From: Lumbricus terrestris
Lineage: Eukaryota > Annelida > Clitellata > Crassiclitellata > Lumbricidae
DNA: 64,000 bases
NCBI GenBank assembly: GCA_949752735.1
Contig: OX457047.1
Location: 32,523,280-32,587,279, forward strand
Direction of reading: 5' to 3'
A model generated the notes under the pieces. The model saw only the letters and a list, made by a program, of their open reading frames with translations, did no database searches and was not told the DNA's origin. The position numbers were made by a program, and so were the translations under genes. The first letter of the stretch is position 1, and each line of letters opens with the position of its first letter. Below, in pieces: positions 23,823-37,797 of this stretch.

Positions 23823-26800
23823 AAAGAAATTGCAAGGTTGTGTGTGATTAGTTTACCAAATGTTTCCTTGTGTGTCTCCATATCAGGTGACTTGGTTTCT
23901 GATATTGCACAGAGAACATCCGTCTTGTCTATCAGCCTTTTGATATTGAAGTTTTGCTGTATAGCAATTAAGGCATTAATTAAGCTGTTGACCTTCCTAC
24001 TTGATTGCCCTATTCATCCAAGAAGGTTCCTGTATTTATTAACTGCCACCTGGATGAACTTTAATTAGGTTGAGGAAGTAGGTTATTGTTTGTGTCAGTT
24101 AATTATGTTTCATGTGTTGCTGATATTTTCAGTTGGTATATGTGTGCTGCAATATGTTGTTTACTGGCTTTGGCTCTAGATTTTTTTATTATGCCTTCTC
24201 GTGAACAGTAAAGAATTTCTCAGTACAGGAGAGGTTATTCAAGGGACCCAGAAGTAGAAGATTAGAAAAATTCAGCAGAATATGACTAGTAGACACATTG
24301 CACGCATGTTAAGTGCAGCACTTATATTACGGTGCACGAACACCTGTTGTTGTGTGGAAACTTATTCTTCTAGGAACAGAGCAATGTGGATAATACACAC
24401 AGAGTTAATTACCTGTAACTCTGAAACCCTCGGTCCAATTGAGCCCATGCATCGGATTCACATTTAGGTGTTACCATGCGTGCATTACAAATTTATGAAT
24501 TGGAGAACGTTTAATTGTTAGGCCCAAGAGAAGACGATATTTGGAAAATGGGCTAAAAACAGGATTCATGAAATGCGTTAATGGTAAAACATACTGCACT
24601 GAGCAAGATGCTGTGGACTAGCCGAAGTGATACTGGAGAGTTTTAGTGTTTTTTATGATGAGTTTGTGTCCTTTCGCATTCAGGCTCAGGCTCGTGTAGT
24701 CGTGCACAAGTGAAACTGAGTGTCACTTGTAACTTCGAAGCCTTCACTCCCGGTGACCTGTGATTACCTTTTATCTGGTATTGATTATTTTCTTTATGAG
24801 GAGAAAAAAATTAGTGATTGAACATGCAAAGAGGTCTAAGCAATCCAGTGAACCTCTCAACAGGGATCACAAAAGATTTGCAACCTGGTGCTCCTAGTCA
24901 GAGCTGGTAGCAATTTCAGCTGACGGGCTTTAACTATGACATCATTGGGACCCCTTTCTTGCACATTATTCCTGTTATTAATAAGCCGTTCCTGTACTTA
25001 GCTTTGGTTAGCATTGAAGTGCTTTTGATGCTGATGAAAGGACTGGTCTTTATCTGAAAGTGATTATGCACAATCGTAGACTTCCATGAAACTTAGCAGT
25101 TGTTGTTTTGCCTTTGAGCCTCTGTTGGTGATTTAGCCCCTGGCAGCTTTATGAAATGGCTTTAAAGCAGGTCTGTTCGCTTCTTAAATGATGCTTTTAC
25201 ACTTGGAAAATGAGGATCTGATGATAGTTGCAGATGAACAACAGCGTGCACAGATGATGATAATTGTTGGTGGGTGAGTCTTCAATCCTGTTGCCTGGGA
25301 TGGTGAAAAAGCACCCTCTTTTTTGGAAGGGTTTGGTTGTGTTTGCATCTCGCCTGAGTGATGAATCAGAACACCTGGGCCATGTTTCCGTGGAGTGTTT
25401 ACACAGCCATTCTGAAGGCAGAACCTGGCAGGTGGCTTATCGAAGTTGCACTTTTTGCTTGGTGTAGTATTTCCTGCCGCTGCATGGTTTGACTAGTCGA
25501 TTCAACATTTGCCTTTGCTAAGTAAACCAATTGATCTGTTGGTTTTACCTTTTAAACATTTATCAGTCATGCCGGTCATTACAACTGTCGAAATGTGTAT
25601 GGCAGCGCACGTTAAGAGAAACTAGCTGTGGGTGCTCTCTACTTTCTTGCTAGTGCGATGGTAAATGTCGTAAAGACAGGAAGTTAGTGAGTTGGGAAGC
25701 AGTGTTGAGATAATTCTGTCTGCTATTTCAGTGCTGCCTTGATCGACTGCTGTGGAGGGAGCCACTTGAAGACGTCCAGTTGTGTGGTGCTGCGCATGTT
25801 TCACTGGTCTGTGCTAAACAGATCCAAGATCCTTGAATTTGTCAGTCGGTTGTTTAGAGGAATAGATGCATGGGGACAGACAGACAGACAGACAGATGCA
25901 TGGAGACGATCAGTTTAGGTGATTATATCAGCACTGACTGGAAGAATTGCGTAATCAGTTTTGTTGAGACGTGAACAAACCGCCTTGCCAGGATGTATTA
26001 TTTTCTCAACGTGTGAATTTGATTTGAGGTTGTTTCAGTGCTTTATATACAGTGATGCTTTCAAATGTTCTGTGATGTTCTTCGCATCATTGTGAGTGCT
26101 TCTTCTCACTGCAGTTCGTTTCTAAGGACATCTCGCATTTCAGTTGAGGCTGTAAATGATGCATGTATAAAAGGGATTACAACCTCATATGAACAATGTG
26201 ATTTGTCTTTTATGTAATTGCCATTGACCCTGTGGTTCTGTGGTTCCAAAGCAAAGCTATTGTCTCGCTCCTGTGGCGTGGTTTGAACAGTATAGTTGGG
26301 CATCAATACTTGAATGCTGTTATAAAATTCTGTGTCAATCCATCAATCAATTGATTTTCTGTTCCCAGAGAATGGGTTATATATAGGTAGTGATGCAGAA
26401 AATTCCCATTGGTACTTTCAAGCTGTCAGATCACATAATTTGCATATTAACTTAATTGAGCAATACAATCTGATACCCAAATGGTGCTGAAGTACCCTAG
26501 GTTAAGAACACCCATGAGCTGAAAAATGATGTTGAGTGCACTTATAATATAGTAATGTCTGAGAGAGGATATGTTTAACAAGCTTAGCTGACAGCTACTT
26601 GGATGGTCACTTAACTAGAATTTGTGCTAAAACAAGGAGTCATCATATTTAGATATGCATTGATTATAATCTCTAGGAGGCAGGCAAGGAATTTAAAAAT
26701 GGGTGTGTCTTAAGTGGAAGTGAGCTAAGTTGCATTGTGCCTTATACCCACAATGTTCAACTATCTATACACAGTCCATCAAAGGAGCACTGAATAGCAG

Positions 26801-27399
26801 AAAGAATTATCTCAAAACTGCATCCCAACTTCAAAATCTTTTTAAACATGAAGACTGATAAAGCTACATGTATGTTTGTGTGTGTGTTATATGTTTATAT
26901 TGCCCTTTGTGTATGAATATTCTTATTATTGCACATTTTAAGTACATAACAAACAACTGAATGAATGGATTATATGTGATGTTGAGGAAATGAAATTGCA
27001 GATTCACCTTTGCGAATCATGCAGTCAGATTTTTGTGAAGCCATTTATGCCTACGTGTATTTTTTTCTCCGTTGGGCGTTATTCAAAATGAGCTTTCAAA
27101 ATGAGCTAATGGTGTTGCTGTTTGAATCATTCATCCTTACAACGGTTTTGGTCTTGGGAATTCATCTTTTTGGGCTTTCAATTTAGCCTTACTTTTTCAC
27201 CAAAAAAATTATGCTGCACAGATACTTTGATACATAACATGACTTGCTATACAGATGCTTTGATACATGACTTACTATATATGCAGAAGAAAAACTATTC
27301 ATTCGTCTTACCCCAAGAGACAGCCATCTTTGCTGATTGCTGAAGTGTTAACTCCAGGGTATTTCAGGGTGGTAGTCCCAGGATCTTGTATGGTCATTG

Positions 27400-27503
27400 G
27401 TAAGTGTACTAATATAGCTAAGAACTTCTGAGACCTGGTGAGGATCAGAACCTCAGCATTTTGGTTTTACAGTCCAGCATACAAACCACTAGGCTGCCCT
27501 TTC
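27400..27503 (-). repeat. tRNA-derived SINE fragment
   Basis: On the - strand CCTAGTGGTTTG (A box) and GGTTCTGATCC (B box) lie 40 bp apart, as in a tRNA-like head. It may be related to the copy at 39898 (shared tggactgt). The 3' extent is unclear. Confidence 0.5.
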
Positions 27504-28418
27504 CTCTTTCTATTTTATCATGCATGTTGCAAGTTCAGTGGATCTAGGAATGGAGCAGCCTGTTAGCAGCCTCTTGTAATATATTATGACATCACCTCTG
27601 CTGTTCCCTAGGCTATACCAAGCACCAGTCGAACCTATCTGTTCTCTGCAAGGCCAGATAATTGCTAGGAAGTTGCATTGCTCATGCCAGCGCCATTTTA
27701 ATTTAGCTGGTAGCATGTTGCATGATATGGCAAGGCATCTAAATATGGACATAATCGAGGGTTTACGGAAGACAATTTGCATTCTCATAACCCACAACAG
27801 CTGTCTAAACTTGCTGCCACCCACCACAATATGAATCCCTGTGTTTGAGTAGTTTATAATGACAAGCTTTATCCAGCAACATGGCTCAAATCTGATTTTA
27901 CTGAACATCCCGAGCTGTAGTAATTTAAATGTAGACAGATAAACTGGTTTAGACTGGCTTATAAACTATAAACTCTGTAACTGATATGTAGTGTTATTTA
28001 TCGTTCATACAATTTTTTTACATAAGCATCTGATGCTATACTGGTTTTATATGGGTTTGTGATGCTTCAGTGAAATTGGGTGTCCTCCCTCTCATGAAGC
28101 AGTGGTCTGAACCATTTTATGGTTTTAGGGGGCTATGGTAGGCCTATGTGCCTTTGTGTTGTGGGATGAATATGTGGGTTGTTTTGAAAGCAGGAACTAA
28201 TAGGGTGTATTTGAGAGATGCCCTGGAGTAACTTGGCCTATGGTTGTTTAATATTAATAAACATGATATGTTCCATCTTTTCATGTACATGGCTAGTGTA
28301 GTTTGAGCTGTTTTGCTCCAGGGTTGCTACGTGAAGTCCTGTTCTTTCATGGATATGAGAGGGTTAGTGAATTACTTGGCTGCCAGCTGTTCATAAGACC
28401 TGTTTACATTGGCTGAGC

Positions 28419-28478
28419 TGATAGCAAAGGATCTGTACAAAGAAGATGAGATGATAGCAAAGGATCTGTACAAAGAAG
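28419..28478 (+). repeat. 33-bp period tandem duplication
   Basis: Two copies of a 27-bp core starting tgatagcaaaggatctgtac, 33 bp apart. Confidence 0.8.
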
Positions 28479-29657
28479 GTGTGGCTATGATGAAAACATG
28501 GCCGTATTTAAATCTTGTTACTAGGTGGTACAGATTTCTAACTGATAAAATGCATTTATGTTGGAATTATGAATGCCAGTCTATTCAATGTAGTCATAGG
28601 TCCTTCTCCTAGGCATGGACTGCTGTTATATTAGCCTAATGTATAGGAGTTCAAGGCCTAGGGTTCACATAAAACAATCAACATTTCCAGACACTGAAAT
28701 TGCTGCCAAATGGCAATTACAGGAAGAGTGAGTGCAGTTATTGTCCCTGGCATTTCCCCAATTGATAAGTAGAATTCTTGCATCTAGGTGTCCAATTCAT
28801 TTGAATGTGTAAAGAGATGACAGGATATATGGACAGTTTATGGCATATATAATATGAATCATACGTAGTGAGTGTACACAAACACGCAAGCATATTATGC
28901 CTTTGTCATAAAGTTTCTGTTATGCAAAATGCATAAAATTTTAGAGGATATTGAACCTATGTTATCAATAGATGTGTTTTTAATTTTGTTGTGTAAACAG
29001 CATGCCTTATTGTGACTGGAATGTGCATTGTGTATTATATATAAAAAAACATTCATTGTTGCCTATTGTCAGACTGTTTCATAGTATTCTTGCATAGACC
29101 ATTGTTGTTGTGCTTCATTACTAGACAACCACAGTATTTCTTTGAGTATTCTGCCACATTAAAGTTCGTATTTAAGCATTACATGAGTTGAGTTATAGTT
29201 TTGACGATGGGTGGAACTTGAGGGCAAGCAATGCAGCGTGTAGTCCAAAAGCAGTTTATTTTGGGGAGGGTCATTATGATATGGACCATGAAAGCAGGAG
29301 TCGTGGCAGCTTGAAATGCCCTCTTGACGCTCTTATCTCTATGTTTTGCTACTGCATGTCATTGTGTAAGGCAACAGCCGAACACGGCTAGCGTGGTACG
29401 GGCTGGCTAGGTTTGGAATTATTGACAGATATGGAGAACTGTGCTCTGACCTACTAGAGTAGTAAATACCAATTTCAAAAGGTGTCTTATGCGGGGGGGG
29501 GTTAATATTAATATTTTACCACAGTTGGGCTGAGAGAGTACCTTCATGCAAGAGAGGTCATCGGTCTATCTTTGAAAGCTAAGACAGTGAAGAGGCATTG
29601 GTGGACCGTGGTCGTTAGCTGTAATGTTATCTGTGATCTGTAGTCAGGTGTGTATGC

Positions 29658-29660
<3 letters not shown>

Positions 29661-29755
<95 letters not shown>
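29661..29755. repeat. GT microsatellite, about 95 bp
   Basis: Nearly pure GT. Open frames coding Cys-Val or Thr-His repeats here are not genes. Confidence 0.95.
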
Positions 29756-29756
<1 letters not shown>

Positions 29757-31151
29757 GGGCGAAGCACTTTTGAAACCAGAAACACAGGCATATTATTATC
29801 TGCTTGTGCAAGGCAGCCTCTTGTCTCTGCTAGTCTCTGATCTAAGATTTGTATCAAATGCTTATCATCGCAGCCTTGATGTTCTTGGCATGCAGTTCGT
29901 TATGCACTTCTCGTTCAGCGTTTTGTCACGTAGTGTGTGGTGTGCTGCATAACGTCTATTTGGTTAACTGGGCTTTGTGTTAACATAGGCCTACATGTGT
30001 TATACTTGATCCTACTCATTGCAGAAAGTCCCATGGCACCATTTTCACGCATGTGATTGAGTACACGTGTATGCACGCACATGCGTCTGTGCATATATAT
30101 GTGTGTTTGCATGTGTGTGGCAGTGAATTCAGTGTATCATGAATCTCTGGGAGATACAAAGTGGAACATAATTTTGTGGATGGCAGTGAACGTTTCTCCC
30201 GTGTTTTCTCGTCTAACCATCCAGCATTGTTGTGTGTCTTAGCTGTGATGACAACTAAAGGTGGTCATCATTTTGATTCTAGCAAACTTTGCCACACACA
30301 CCTTGATGACTTATCTTTTGTTTCCTTTCGTTAATCTCAGCTAGGAACATATCTGATGGACGTAAAGAGAGTTTTCTAATATGTTGTATATACGGTACAT
30401 GAAATTATATATCTATCAGAAGTGCTTAGAACAGGTATGACAAAACTCAGGTGATCAATCGCATTCACGCACTTGGATTTTTTTGCTGAAAGTAAAAGTT
30501 GGCAATTAGTTTGCTTGGAAGCTGGCATGTATGCCCGAAGTGAAGATATATTTCGTGTTAAATTAACGTATTATGATAATCGCCTCTCCTGCAGAAATCC
30601 ATAAAGCTAAGTCTGTAAGATATGAATTTGCGTCTTTGAGCAGTGGCTGCGGGTTCATGATATGCACTGTCTGGGCACAGCATAGAGCAGTGCGGCTAAT
30701 AAATAGGTCAATACCTGACCCTTCGGCAGACTCGTTGCTCTGTTGCTTTTATACAATTATGGGCTGGCTAACTTTAGCCCAGTTCTGCTTATTTGTTGTA
30801 CTACATGACACTGCTACAATAATAGGTTTGACAGTCTGACCTATTTGCAATATTCTTATGGTTGTCTGACCTGATATTAGTATATTTCAATTAATCATGC
30901 ACAGTCAGAGTCTAAATGTCCTCATATGGGATTCGCAAAAAACACCAGATTTAGATTGGCAGTGCACCACATCTCACCTGTATAGTTTTTGGTAAGGTAG
31001 GCGATTGATTGGAGTGCTCAGCCTGTAGTAACGCTGGCAGTACAGGTGTAGGGATCGTTTGCACCAGCAAGTCCTTCATGTACCTTCCTGTTGCTTACAC
31101 GGTGGATGCGGTTTCATGTGGTCGTCATTACCTCTAAGGCAAAGATGCAAG

Positions 31152-31192
31152 TGCGTGTGTGTGTGTGTGTGTGCGTGCGTGTGTGTGTGCAA
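31152..31192. repeat. GT-rich simple repeat
   Basis: GT run with cgtgc interruptions. Confidence 0.8.
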
Positions 31193-31721
31193 GTCTTGTC
31201 TTCTGCTGAGCGGTGACTGCAGGAGACATGCGCAACAATTTTCATTTTAACAATGACTGCATGATGCAGATGGACGTACTTTTTGCTAAATATTGTTGTA
31301 AAGCTCTGTTTAGTATGCTGTGCAGCGTTGCTATGCTGTTGTATCACATAATTTGCATTTACATTGCAACGGTAAAAAAGGAACTACTTTTGCCTGATTT
31401 GAAAGCTTTAAAAATGCTCACCTGTCACGACACTGCATGGGTGTCATGTAGATGCTTTTGCAGGCGTGTTGTGGTCACTGTGCGGCACCATGCAATGCAT
31501 GCGCACAGCTTAGAGGGAGCATTGGTGGTTGTGCGTGTATTATTTGGGTTGTTATGTTTATATGCTTGCTATTTGCCATGCATAAATTAAATGTTAGACA
31601 GAACTGCCAGCTGTGAAAGAATGGCTACAGATTCTTTGTGTTTTGAGGGTTCAATTCTACTGTTCTGCAAATTCAGATTCATTCCTATTTAAACATATTT
31701 AAACCTGTTTGATAGATGCTC

Positions 31722-31779
31722 TGTGCAAGATCTTCACTCATTCACTGACCTGTGCAAGATCTTCACTCATTCACTGACC
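31722..31779 (+). repeat. 29-bp tandem duplication
   Basis: Two identical copies of a 29-bp unit beginning tgtgcaagatcttcactcat. Confidence 0.85.
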
Positions 31780-32324
31780 TGTAGTGTGTATATTTCAATT
31801 TGGTTGTGGTCAAGGCACAAAAATCATTTTGGGTTATTTAATAAAACCAGTTTTCAAGTTAAAAATTAATGTTTGATTAGGGTTGATTCCAATTTTCTTG
31901 TACAGAACTAGACTTCCGCTCAGTGCGAAATGTAAAATTATTTCAACTTAAGTACGTACATTTGTTGTATTGCATCACTTCAAGTAAAGACCTCCAAACA
32001 ACTGTTTACCTGGGACAAACAAGTCTATCCCCCCTCCAAGACACTTACGCTGAAATTTAAAGCACAATTGAAATTTCTTCTGTTGCTTTGAAAGCCTTTT
32101 AAGCTTCTAGAGAACCTTGTTCAGCGTTCAGTGTTCACTGACCTCTGACTTCTGATCAGGATTTTTGCTCTAGATTTCACTGCAGGCTTTGCATGTACAC
32201 TTCTGAATATGCCCATGCTTTAGTAGCATTCTCAGCCCCGTGATATTGATTGATGCGCCAAAGGTGGCAGATTGGTATTGGATGATGCCTTTCAGGATCA
32301 GGGTCTGAGATGGGGCATGGATGG

Positions 32325-32505
32325 GGACTCAGTGGCTGGGACTACAAACTACAGTTAGGTCCAGAGGCTGGGACTACAAACTACAATTACCGTAGGTCCA
32401 TAGTTCACTGCAGTTAATCTTTTCTAGGTTTTGCTTTGTACAGTGATGTTGCCCTGCTTTGTCCTTAGTTGAGTTCTTAGGCCTCATATTACAAGGCCGA
32501 TAATC
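32325..32505 (+). repeat. Dispersed repeat X, partial copy
   Basis: It shares tgggactacaaactacag-like sequence, cactgcagttaatct, gctttgtcct and aaggccgataatctgat with the fuller copies at 32880 and 42066. The tgggactacaaactaca word is itself duplicated inside. Confidence 0.6.
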
Positions 32506-32507
32506 TG

Positions 32508-32580
32508 ATATATATATATATAATATATATATATATATAATATATATATAATATATATATAATATATATATAATATGTAT
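32508..32580. repeat. AT-rich (TATA)n simple repeat
   Basis: Alternating TATATA/AATATA run. Confidence 0.9.
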
Positions 32581-32879
32581 ACTACACTGAGTTCTGTGTA
32601 GATTATATCATAGATGTAAAAAAGGATGAAAATAAAATAAAAAAAACATAAAAGACGTGGGGTTTTTTTGGGGTGGGGGAATGACAAAAAGTACCAAAAA
32701 CGGAAATGGAAAATAATTTGCCTTTGTTACATCTGAAACTTCATTTTAAGCTCAAAAACCTTGCTTATGCAATTTTATCTTAATCTGCAAATAACACAAC
32801 TTTATTATTGTGAAAAACCCCGAAAAACGACATTTTTAGGGAGAGAATAAAACATGAAAACCCTGTTTTTTTACAACTA

Positions 32880-33300
32880 TGGATTATATGTTGTAAACTT
32901 TGTGTACGTTTTGTATTATGTTACATCTGTGCGATTGCCTCAACTTGATGCCTGAAATACTAGCTTTCTGCCCCAATGAGTTTGAACTTTCAGGACCAAG
33001 GTCTTTGCTGGACCTACAAAGTACAGTCAGGTCAACTGATCACTGCAGTTAATCTGTCTGAACTTTTGCTGTCTGTGTGTAGCAACATTGCTGTGCTTTG
33101 TCCTCAATTTATTTCTAAGGCCACACATTGCAAGGCTGCTAACCTGATCTAATCAGTAGATGTTGATTCGATTAAAATCAGTGAGCTAGCCTTATTCCCT
33201 TTAATCTCTTCAGGAGACTTTGGAAAAAGTTGACAGATGAAATACTAGTCATAAGTGGTAGAGTTGAGACAAAGGCCTTTCTTTTGTGAGATGCTATACT
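32880..33300 (+). repeat. Dispersed repeat X, copy 1
   Basis: About 420 bp similar over its length to 42066-42490. Shared words include ctgccccaatgagtttg, ctacaaagtacag, tgctgtgctttgtcctc, atttctaaggccaca and a common end. No coding frame, inverted ends or tRNA head were recognised. Class unknown. Confidence 0.65.
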
Positions 33301-33307
33301 AAATGAT

Positions 33308-33556
33308 CAGTGGCATAGCCAGGAATTTATGATGGGGGTTTTATGGCCTGGCCGGATGCCCTTTCTCACACCAACCCAACATTATTATTGTAATAAAAAG
33401 GGAATAAAGTAACAAAGGGAATAAACTAAGAAAAACAATTGTTACTACAAGCAATTGTTTTTTTCTTATTTAGGTGGATAAATAACCTTTGAAAAAACTT
33501 TTTCCCTAGGCTAATGGGGATTTTAACCCCCGAAACCCCCCTTGTCTACGCCACTG
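33308..33556. mobile_element. hAT MITE, 249 bp, near-perfect TSD
   Basis: The ends are CAGTGGCATAGCCAGG and the complement of CAGTGGCGTAGACAAGG; the CAGTGGCGTAG start is typical of hAT. Flanks taaatgat (33300-33307) and taaattat (33557-33564) match at 7 of 8 bases. Confidence 0.8.
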
Positions 33557-34779
33557 TAAATTATGCCTTTCTGTCAGGCATTGTACGCCTATTTCTTTCC
33601 GAAGGTCTATTTTTATCATATGCCTACTGTCGAAGTTTTAGTGTGGAACTGAAAATGACTTCATCAGCAGTTTTCATTGTTATAGATCCCACTGGCCCAG
33701 TTTGCTAGATTGGTAAGAGCCTAATGCCCCTTTGTGAAGGAAAACGTATGGATCGTAGAACTTTGCTTGTCGATACTGGCTTATTTTAGAGATTGAAAGA
33801 TCACATGGTAGTCTCAAGGTCCTTGTGTGGGTCCCTAAATGGTGGGGTGTCCATTCAAACATGCTAGCAGTGTTGACGGATTTCACCTGATCAGTTCATT
33901 GAAAAATACAACTGTAACTGAAAAATGGTTGAGGCCGCATACGGTGGTTATAGGAAGCGCAAACAATTACATGCATTTATATTTTGACTGACAATATTTA
34001 CAACTCATTTAGGGTTTAACATAAAGATGTATATTCTCAGAGTCAAACAGCATATACATGTACATTTCTACCTTTCAACAGAACTTCATCGCCCTTTTGA
34101 TGAATTTGCAAAATCTCGAACAAAGCGACTAACAACAGCCATTGTTGGATAGGAATATATTTCTTTTAACCAATGTCGACAATAAAACGAACTCCCGACT
34201 TGATGCAGCCTCCTAACTACACACAAGCAGGAGACTTGGCTTCTAGCACCAAGCACAAAAAAAACATATAGTCAGATCAAATTTTAATGCTAAGCTGAAG
34301 ATTTAGAGTGACCAACAAGCACACCTTGTGAGAAACTAGTCAAGCAGAACTGAGTTTCCAGTCCTGAAACTGAATTTCATCAGAACAGCCATCACAGGGA
34401 GCTATTTATACAACAGTATTAGTTGTACACATGTGATTTTGCTAAGCTGGTTCTCTTAACTGAGCTTTACAAGACAAGGAAGACATGCAGCTTTTATTAC
34501 TTCTTCATTAGGCAGGAATATGTCATCTTCTGGCCTCACAGGATATGATAATAATTATATAATAAATCTAGTAATATTCACCTATTATTATTGCTATTAT
34601 TATTGTGTGTTCTGTGTATGAATTTGAGGCAGATATGAAGACCTACGTAAGGCTAAAATGAAACAGTTGCCAATTGGTTAGTTCCGATCTGTTTATTTAG
34701 CCATTAATGCAGATGGTGTATGAGTAGTATTTTTAATGGTTCCTTTAGGGATGATGTATGTTTCTGTGTATATGTATTG

Positions 34780-34782
<3 letters not shown>

Positions 34783-34813
<31 letters not shown>

Positions 34814-34862
34814 TGTATAATTGTATGTATGTTTGTATGCATGCATGTATGTTTGTATGTAT
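34783..34862. repeat. ATGT microsatellite, interrupted
   Basis: Imperfect ATGT array. No SINE sequence is attached. Confidence 0.85.
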
Positions 34863-34913
34863 GTGTTTCCAGGTGTAGAAAAAACAGGAAAGTGCAAAAA
34901 TGTATATTGTACA

Positions 34914-35638
34914 TCTAAAACTATAAAACACAAGTTGCAACGGGTGCGTAATAAAAAATCTACTCATCCACGCTACCGATTTTTTCAAATAATTTACAAA
35001 ACAACTTCTTAGCACCTGCGGAAAACACTATCGGAATTCGCGATCCAAAAATCTTACCCTTTCTCGAGCTTGAAATTTTTTATTTTCTATCGCAATGCTA
35101 ACGCATGTGTTTAATATAAGACGCCATTTGCATAGGCTACAACCATCATTATCAACAGACATTAAAACCATCGATGATATATTGATGATTGAAACCAGTA
35201 CATTAATGACGTCATGGCCGGTTTTAAAATTGACGTTAATTAATATCTATACCGTATTGTATGTATCAGAAGCCTATTTAAGACGCAATAATTTTGGCCG
35301 ATCGGTTTTCAATGAACCAATAGATTTTTAACCTCAATTTTCGCCGAGGGCAGATCTTTTGGCATGCGGTTTCGCAAAAATGCTGACTATAGCGTAAACA
35401 TTGGCGGTGGCAGCTGGGTTGGACCGAAAACATAAATTTCACGGGCAACGCCGGGCACTCAAAGTGGTTGGACCGGGTTGGGCCCGATGGAAGAAGGCGA
35501 GGTGAGAAGGGCGGCGTAGGAGCGGAGTCAGGCGTGGCGGGGGACGAAAACCGAAATTTCCCGGGCGTGGGAGCGTGGTCAGACGTGACTCTGAGCAAAA
35601 TCCGAATTGTCCCGGGCAACGCCGGGTAATTCAGCTAG
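34914..35638 (+). mobile_element. Non-autonomous Helitron, 725 bp
   Basis: The 5' end is TCTAAAACTATAAAACAC, preceded by A. The 3' end has the hairpin CCCGG (35611-35615)/CCGGG (35622-35626), then eight bases, then CTAG at 35635-35638, followed by T. TC start, hairpin, CTRR end and insertion between A and T with no target duplication are the Helitron hallmarks. No Rep/helicase frame is present, so it depends on a partner. Related hairpin-like modules recur at about 35435-35455 and 35560-35570. Confidence 0.8.
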
Positions 35639-35816
35639 TAGTATATATTCTACAATGCACATGAACTATATAACACAGCTACTTGCACTGGTTAGCATTT
35701 CGCACACAGGGGCATGTTCCTGCTGGAGGTGATTAATAATTCCACAGAAGTGCTTATGACTGGGCTAGAGAAAGGGAGGCAGAGTAGGCTAGAGAGGGAG
35801 TAGGGAGGGAGACGAT

Positions 35817-35843
35817 AGGCAGGCAGGCAGACAGACAGACAGA
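35817..35843. repeat. GGCA/CAGA tetranucleotide repeat
   Basis: Short array of ggca then caga units. Confidence 0.8.
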
Positions 35844-36008
35844 TGGAGATGGGAACTGAGCTCTGGCAGGAATTAGGCCTTGTCTATGGTCTTTTGTTTT
35901 GTGATCTGTAGGTGCTGTAGAAGTCATTAGTTGAGATTAGATCTGTGATTTGAAATACGAATGCTGACTGAGGTCGCTTAGTTAGGCTTTTTAATTTAGG
36001 CAACTTGG

Positions 36009-36009
36009 G

Positions 36010-36060
<51 letters not shown>

Positions 36061-36062
36061 GC
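36009..36062. repeat. TATC microsatellite
   Basis: About 13 units of tatc/ctat. Confidence 0.95.
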
Positions 36063-36119
36063 CATTTCCTTTTAGCTACTCAGACGCAAGTGCAGAAATT
36101 ATGAAAGCCAATACTGTTA

Positions 36120-36187
36120 GTGTGTGTGTGTGTATATATATATACAATTATATATACATTACATATATATATATATATATATATATT
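36120..36187. repeat. GT then AT simple repeats
   Basis: A short GT run followed by interrupted TATA runs. Confidence 0.85.
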
Positions 36188-37252
36188 ATTGTGCTGGCAA
36201 GGAATGAGTCAGCGTTTTGAGATATATAGAGTTGAGATATGAAGACTTTCAGTGTTTAGACTTGACTTGTGGTGTCTGTGACTGATGCAGACAGACCATG
36301 GATTATAATGGGTACTCTCCTTATTATGAGAGTAGCTCTGTTCCATTGTTTTTGTGTAAGTGAGTGTGGACCCTTTGTGTTTGTGCAGGTGGTCAGTTAC
36401 TCAATCTTTCAAGGATTCTATTTCCCTCCTTTGTGGTTTAGGTCAGACGGTCCAGACGCTGCACTGAGAAATTAAGTCATTTGTCAGATGAAACTGTGCA
36501 GATCCGCAAGTTACCTGGTACTTTTGCCTCCAATGCACCTTGCCCCCTTCTTATCTGGCAACCTGACAATTTGCTCCAGGGGTCATAAGCTCCTGCTTCT
36601 CCAGTTACAGACGTCTGAGATGCTGCTTTGTACTATCCTACCACAGACAAGAATGGCCTATGGTTATCAGTGGAATGCCCTGTCTGATATGAAGTGACTG
36701 GTGCTCAGTGATACCACGCTGCCTGCCGTATGGGCTACTACAGTCACTTCAGCCAGTTCTCTGAGCTTTCTCGAGATAATTCCCTGCAGCTGTGCGTCGT
36801 TGTCTTTGTTTGGAGGCTTTCCTGTATTTGTTTATGCATTTTATTATTAAAGATAATGCGAAGCACACACGTGTGAAGTGCATGTACAACCCGAATGTAT
36901 ACATACACCACATGTATGTGTATACACGCACGAGCCCAAGCCGCAAGCTCATGAGTGAGTGCTCACAAACGTGCACAAAATGGAGCAGTTCCTTAGACTA
37001 AACTCAAGAGAAAAATCAGTGTGATATGTATTGACTTCTTTTTTGTGTGTACCAGTATTTATCTGGCAATTTGAATGTTCCTTAAAGAGCCTCACAATGA
37101 GGGGCTGATAGCCCTTGTTTTATAGACTAGCTGCTAATCTCTAGACTGTCCTTCCTTTATTGCTTGTATATTTATTTTTATATTTTGAATTGTTTTGAAA
37201 GATGCTATTTGATTAGCTATATGCACACATGTGGGTACGTATGTGCGTACTT

Positions 37253-37352
<100 letters not shown>

Positions 37353-37407
37353 GTATATGTGTATTCTATATATGTGCACAGTGACTGCACACACACACAC
37401 ACACACT

Positions 37408-37650
37408 TGGGACACGGTGGTGTAGTGGGTATGTTCGTCGCCTTGCAGCCGAAGAGTTGCAGGTTCGAATCCATCCCAAGTCGCCGCGTAAGGACCTTGG
37501 GCAAGTCCTTCACTCGCAATTGCTCAGGCGCTTCGGCGTGAAACTCCAATGCAATGTCCGCTCTGTAGTCGGGAGCGCCTCTGCATGGGAGCGCCTCTGT
37601 AGGGAGCTTGAAGGGGCGCTATGACAAGTGCACATACAAACAAACAAAAC
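37408..37650 (+). repeat. tRNA-derived SINE, family 1
   Basis: A box TGGTGTAGTGGG (37418-37429), B box GGTTCGAATCC (37462-37472), central block accttgggcaagtcc. The tail carries gagcgcctctg twice (a small internal duplication) and cttgaaggggcgctat. The end is (CAAA)n rather than (CATA)n. Confidence 0.88.
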
Positions 37651-37797
37651 AAACAAAATATGTGTGTGCATGTGTGCGTGCGTTTACATACATGTGTAAT
37701 TGTGTATAGTACATGAGAGTTGGTCAAAGCTTGAATAAATGCAAGCATTTTGCGTATTAAGGTACTTCTGAGCATTGTCGGCGAATAGCATCATAGA

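Noticed and set aside
29627..29952. Thr-His and Cys-Val repeat frames
   Set aside because: Products of the GT microsatellite.
31213..31590. 125-codon plus frame in intron 1
   Set aside because: Cys/Leu/His-rich, partly from GT-rich sequence, with no recognisable domain or splice context.
37408..37500. Possible functional tRNA gene
   Set aside because: A and B boxes are good but there is no cloverleaf-consistent body, and the unit continues into a SINE body with many copies.
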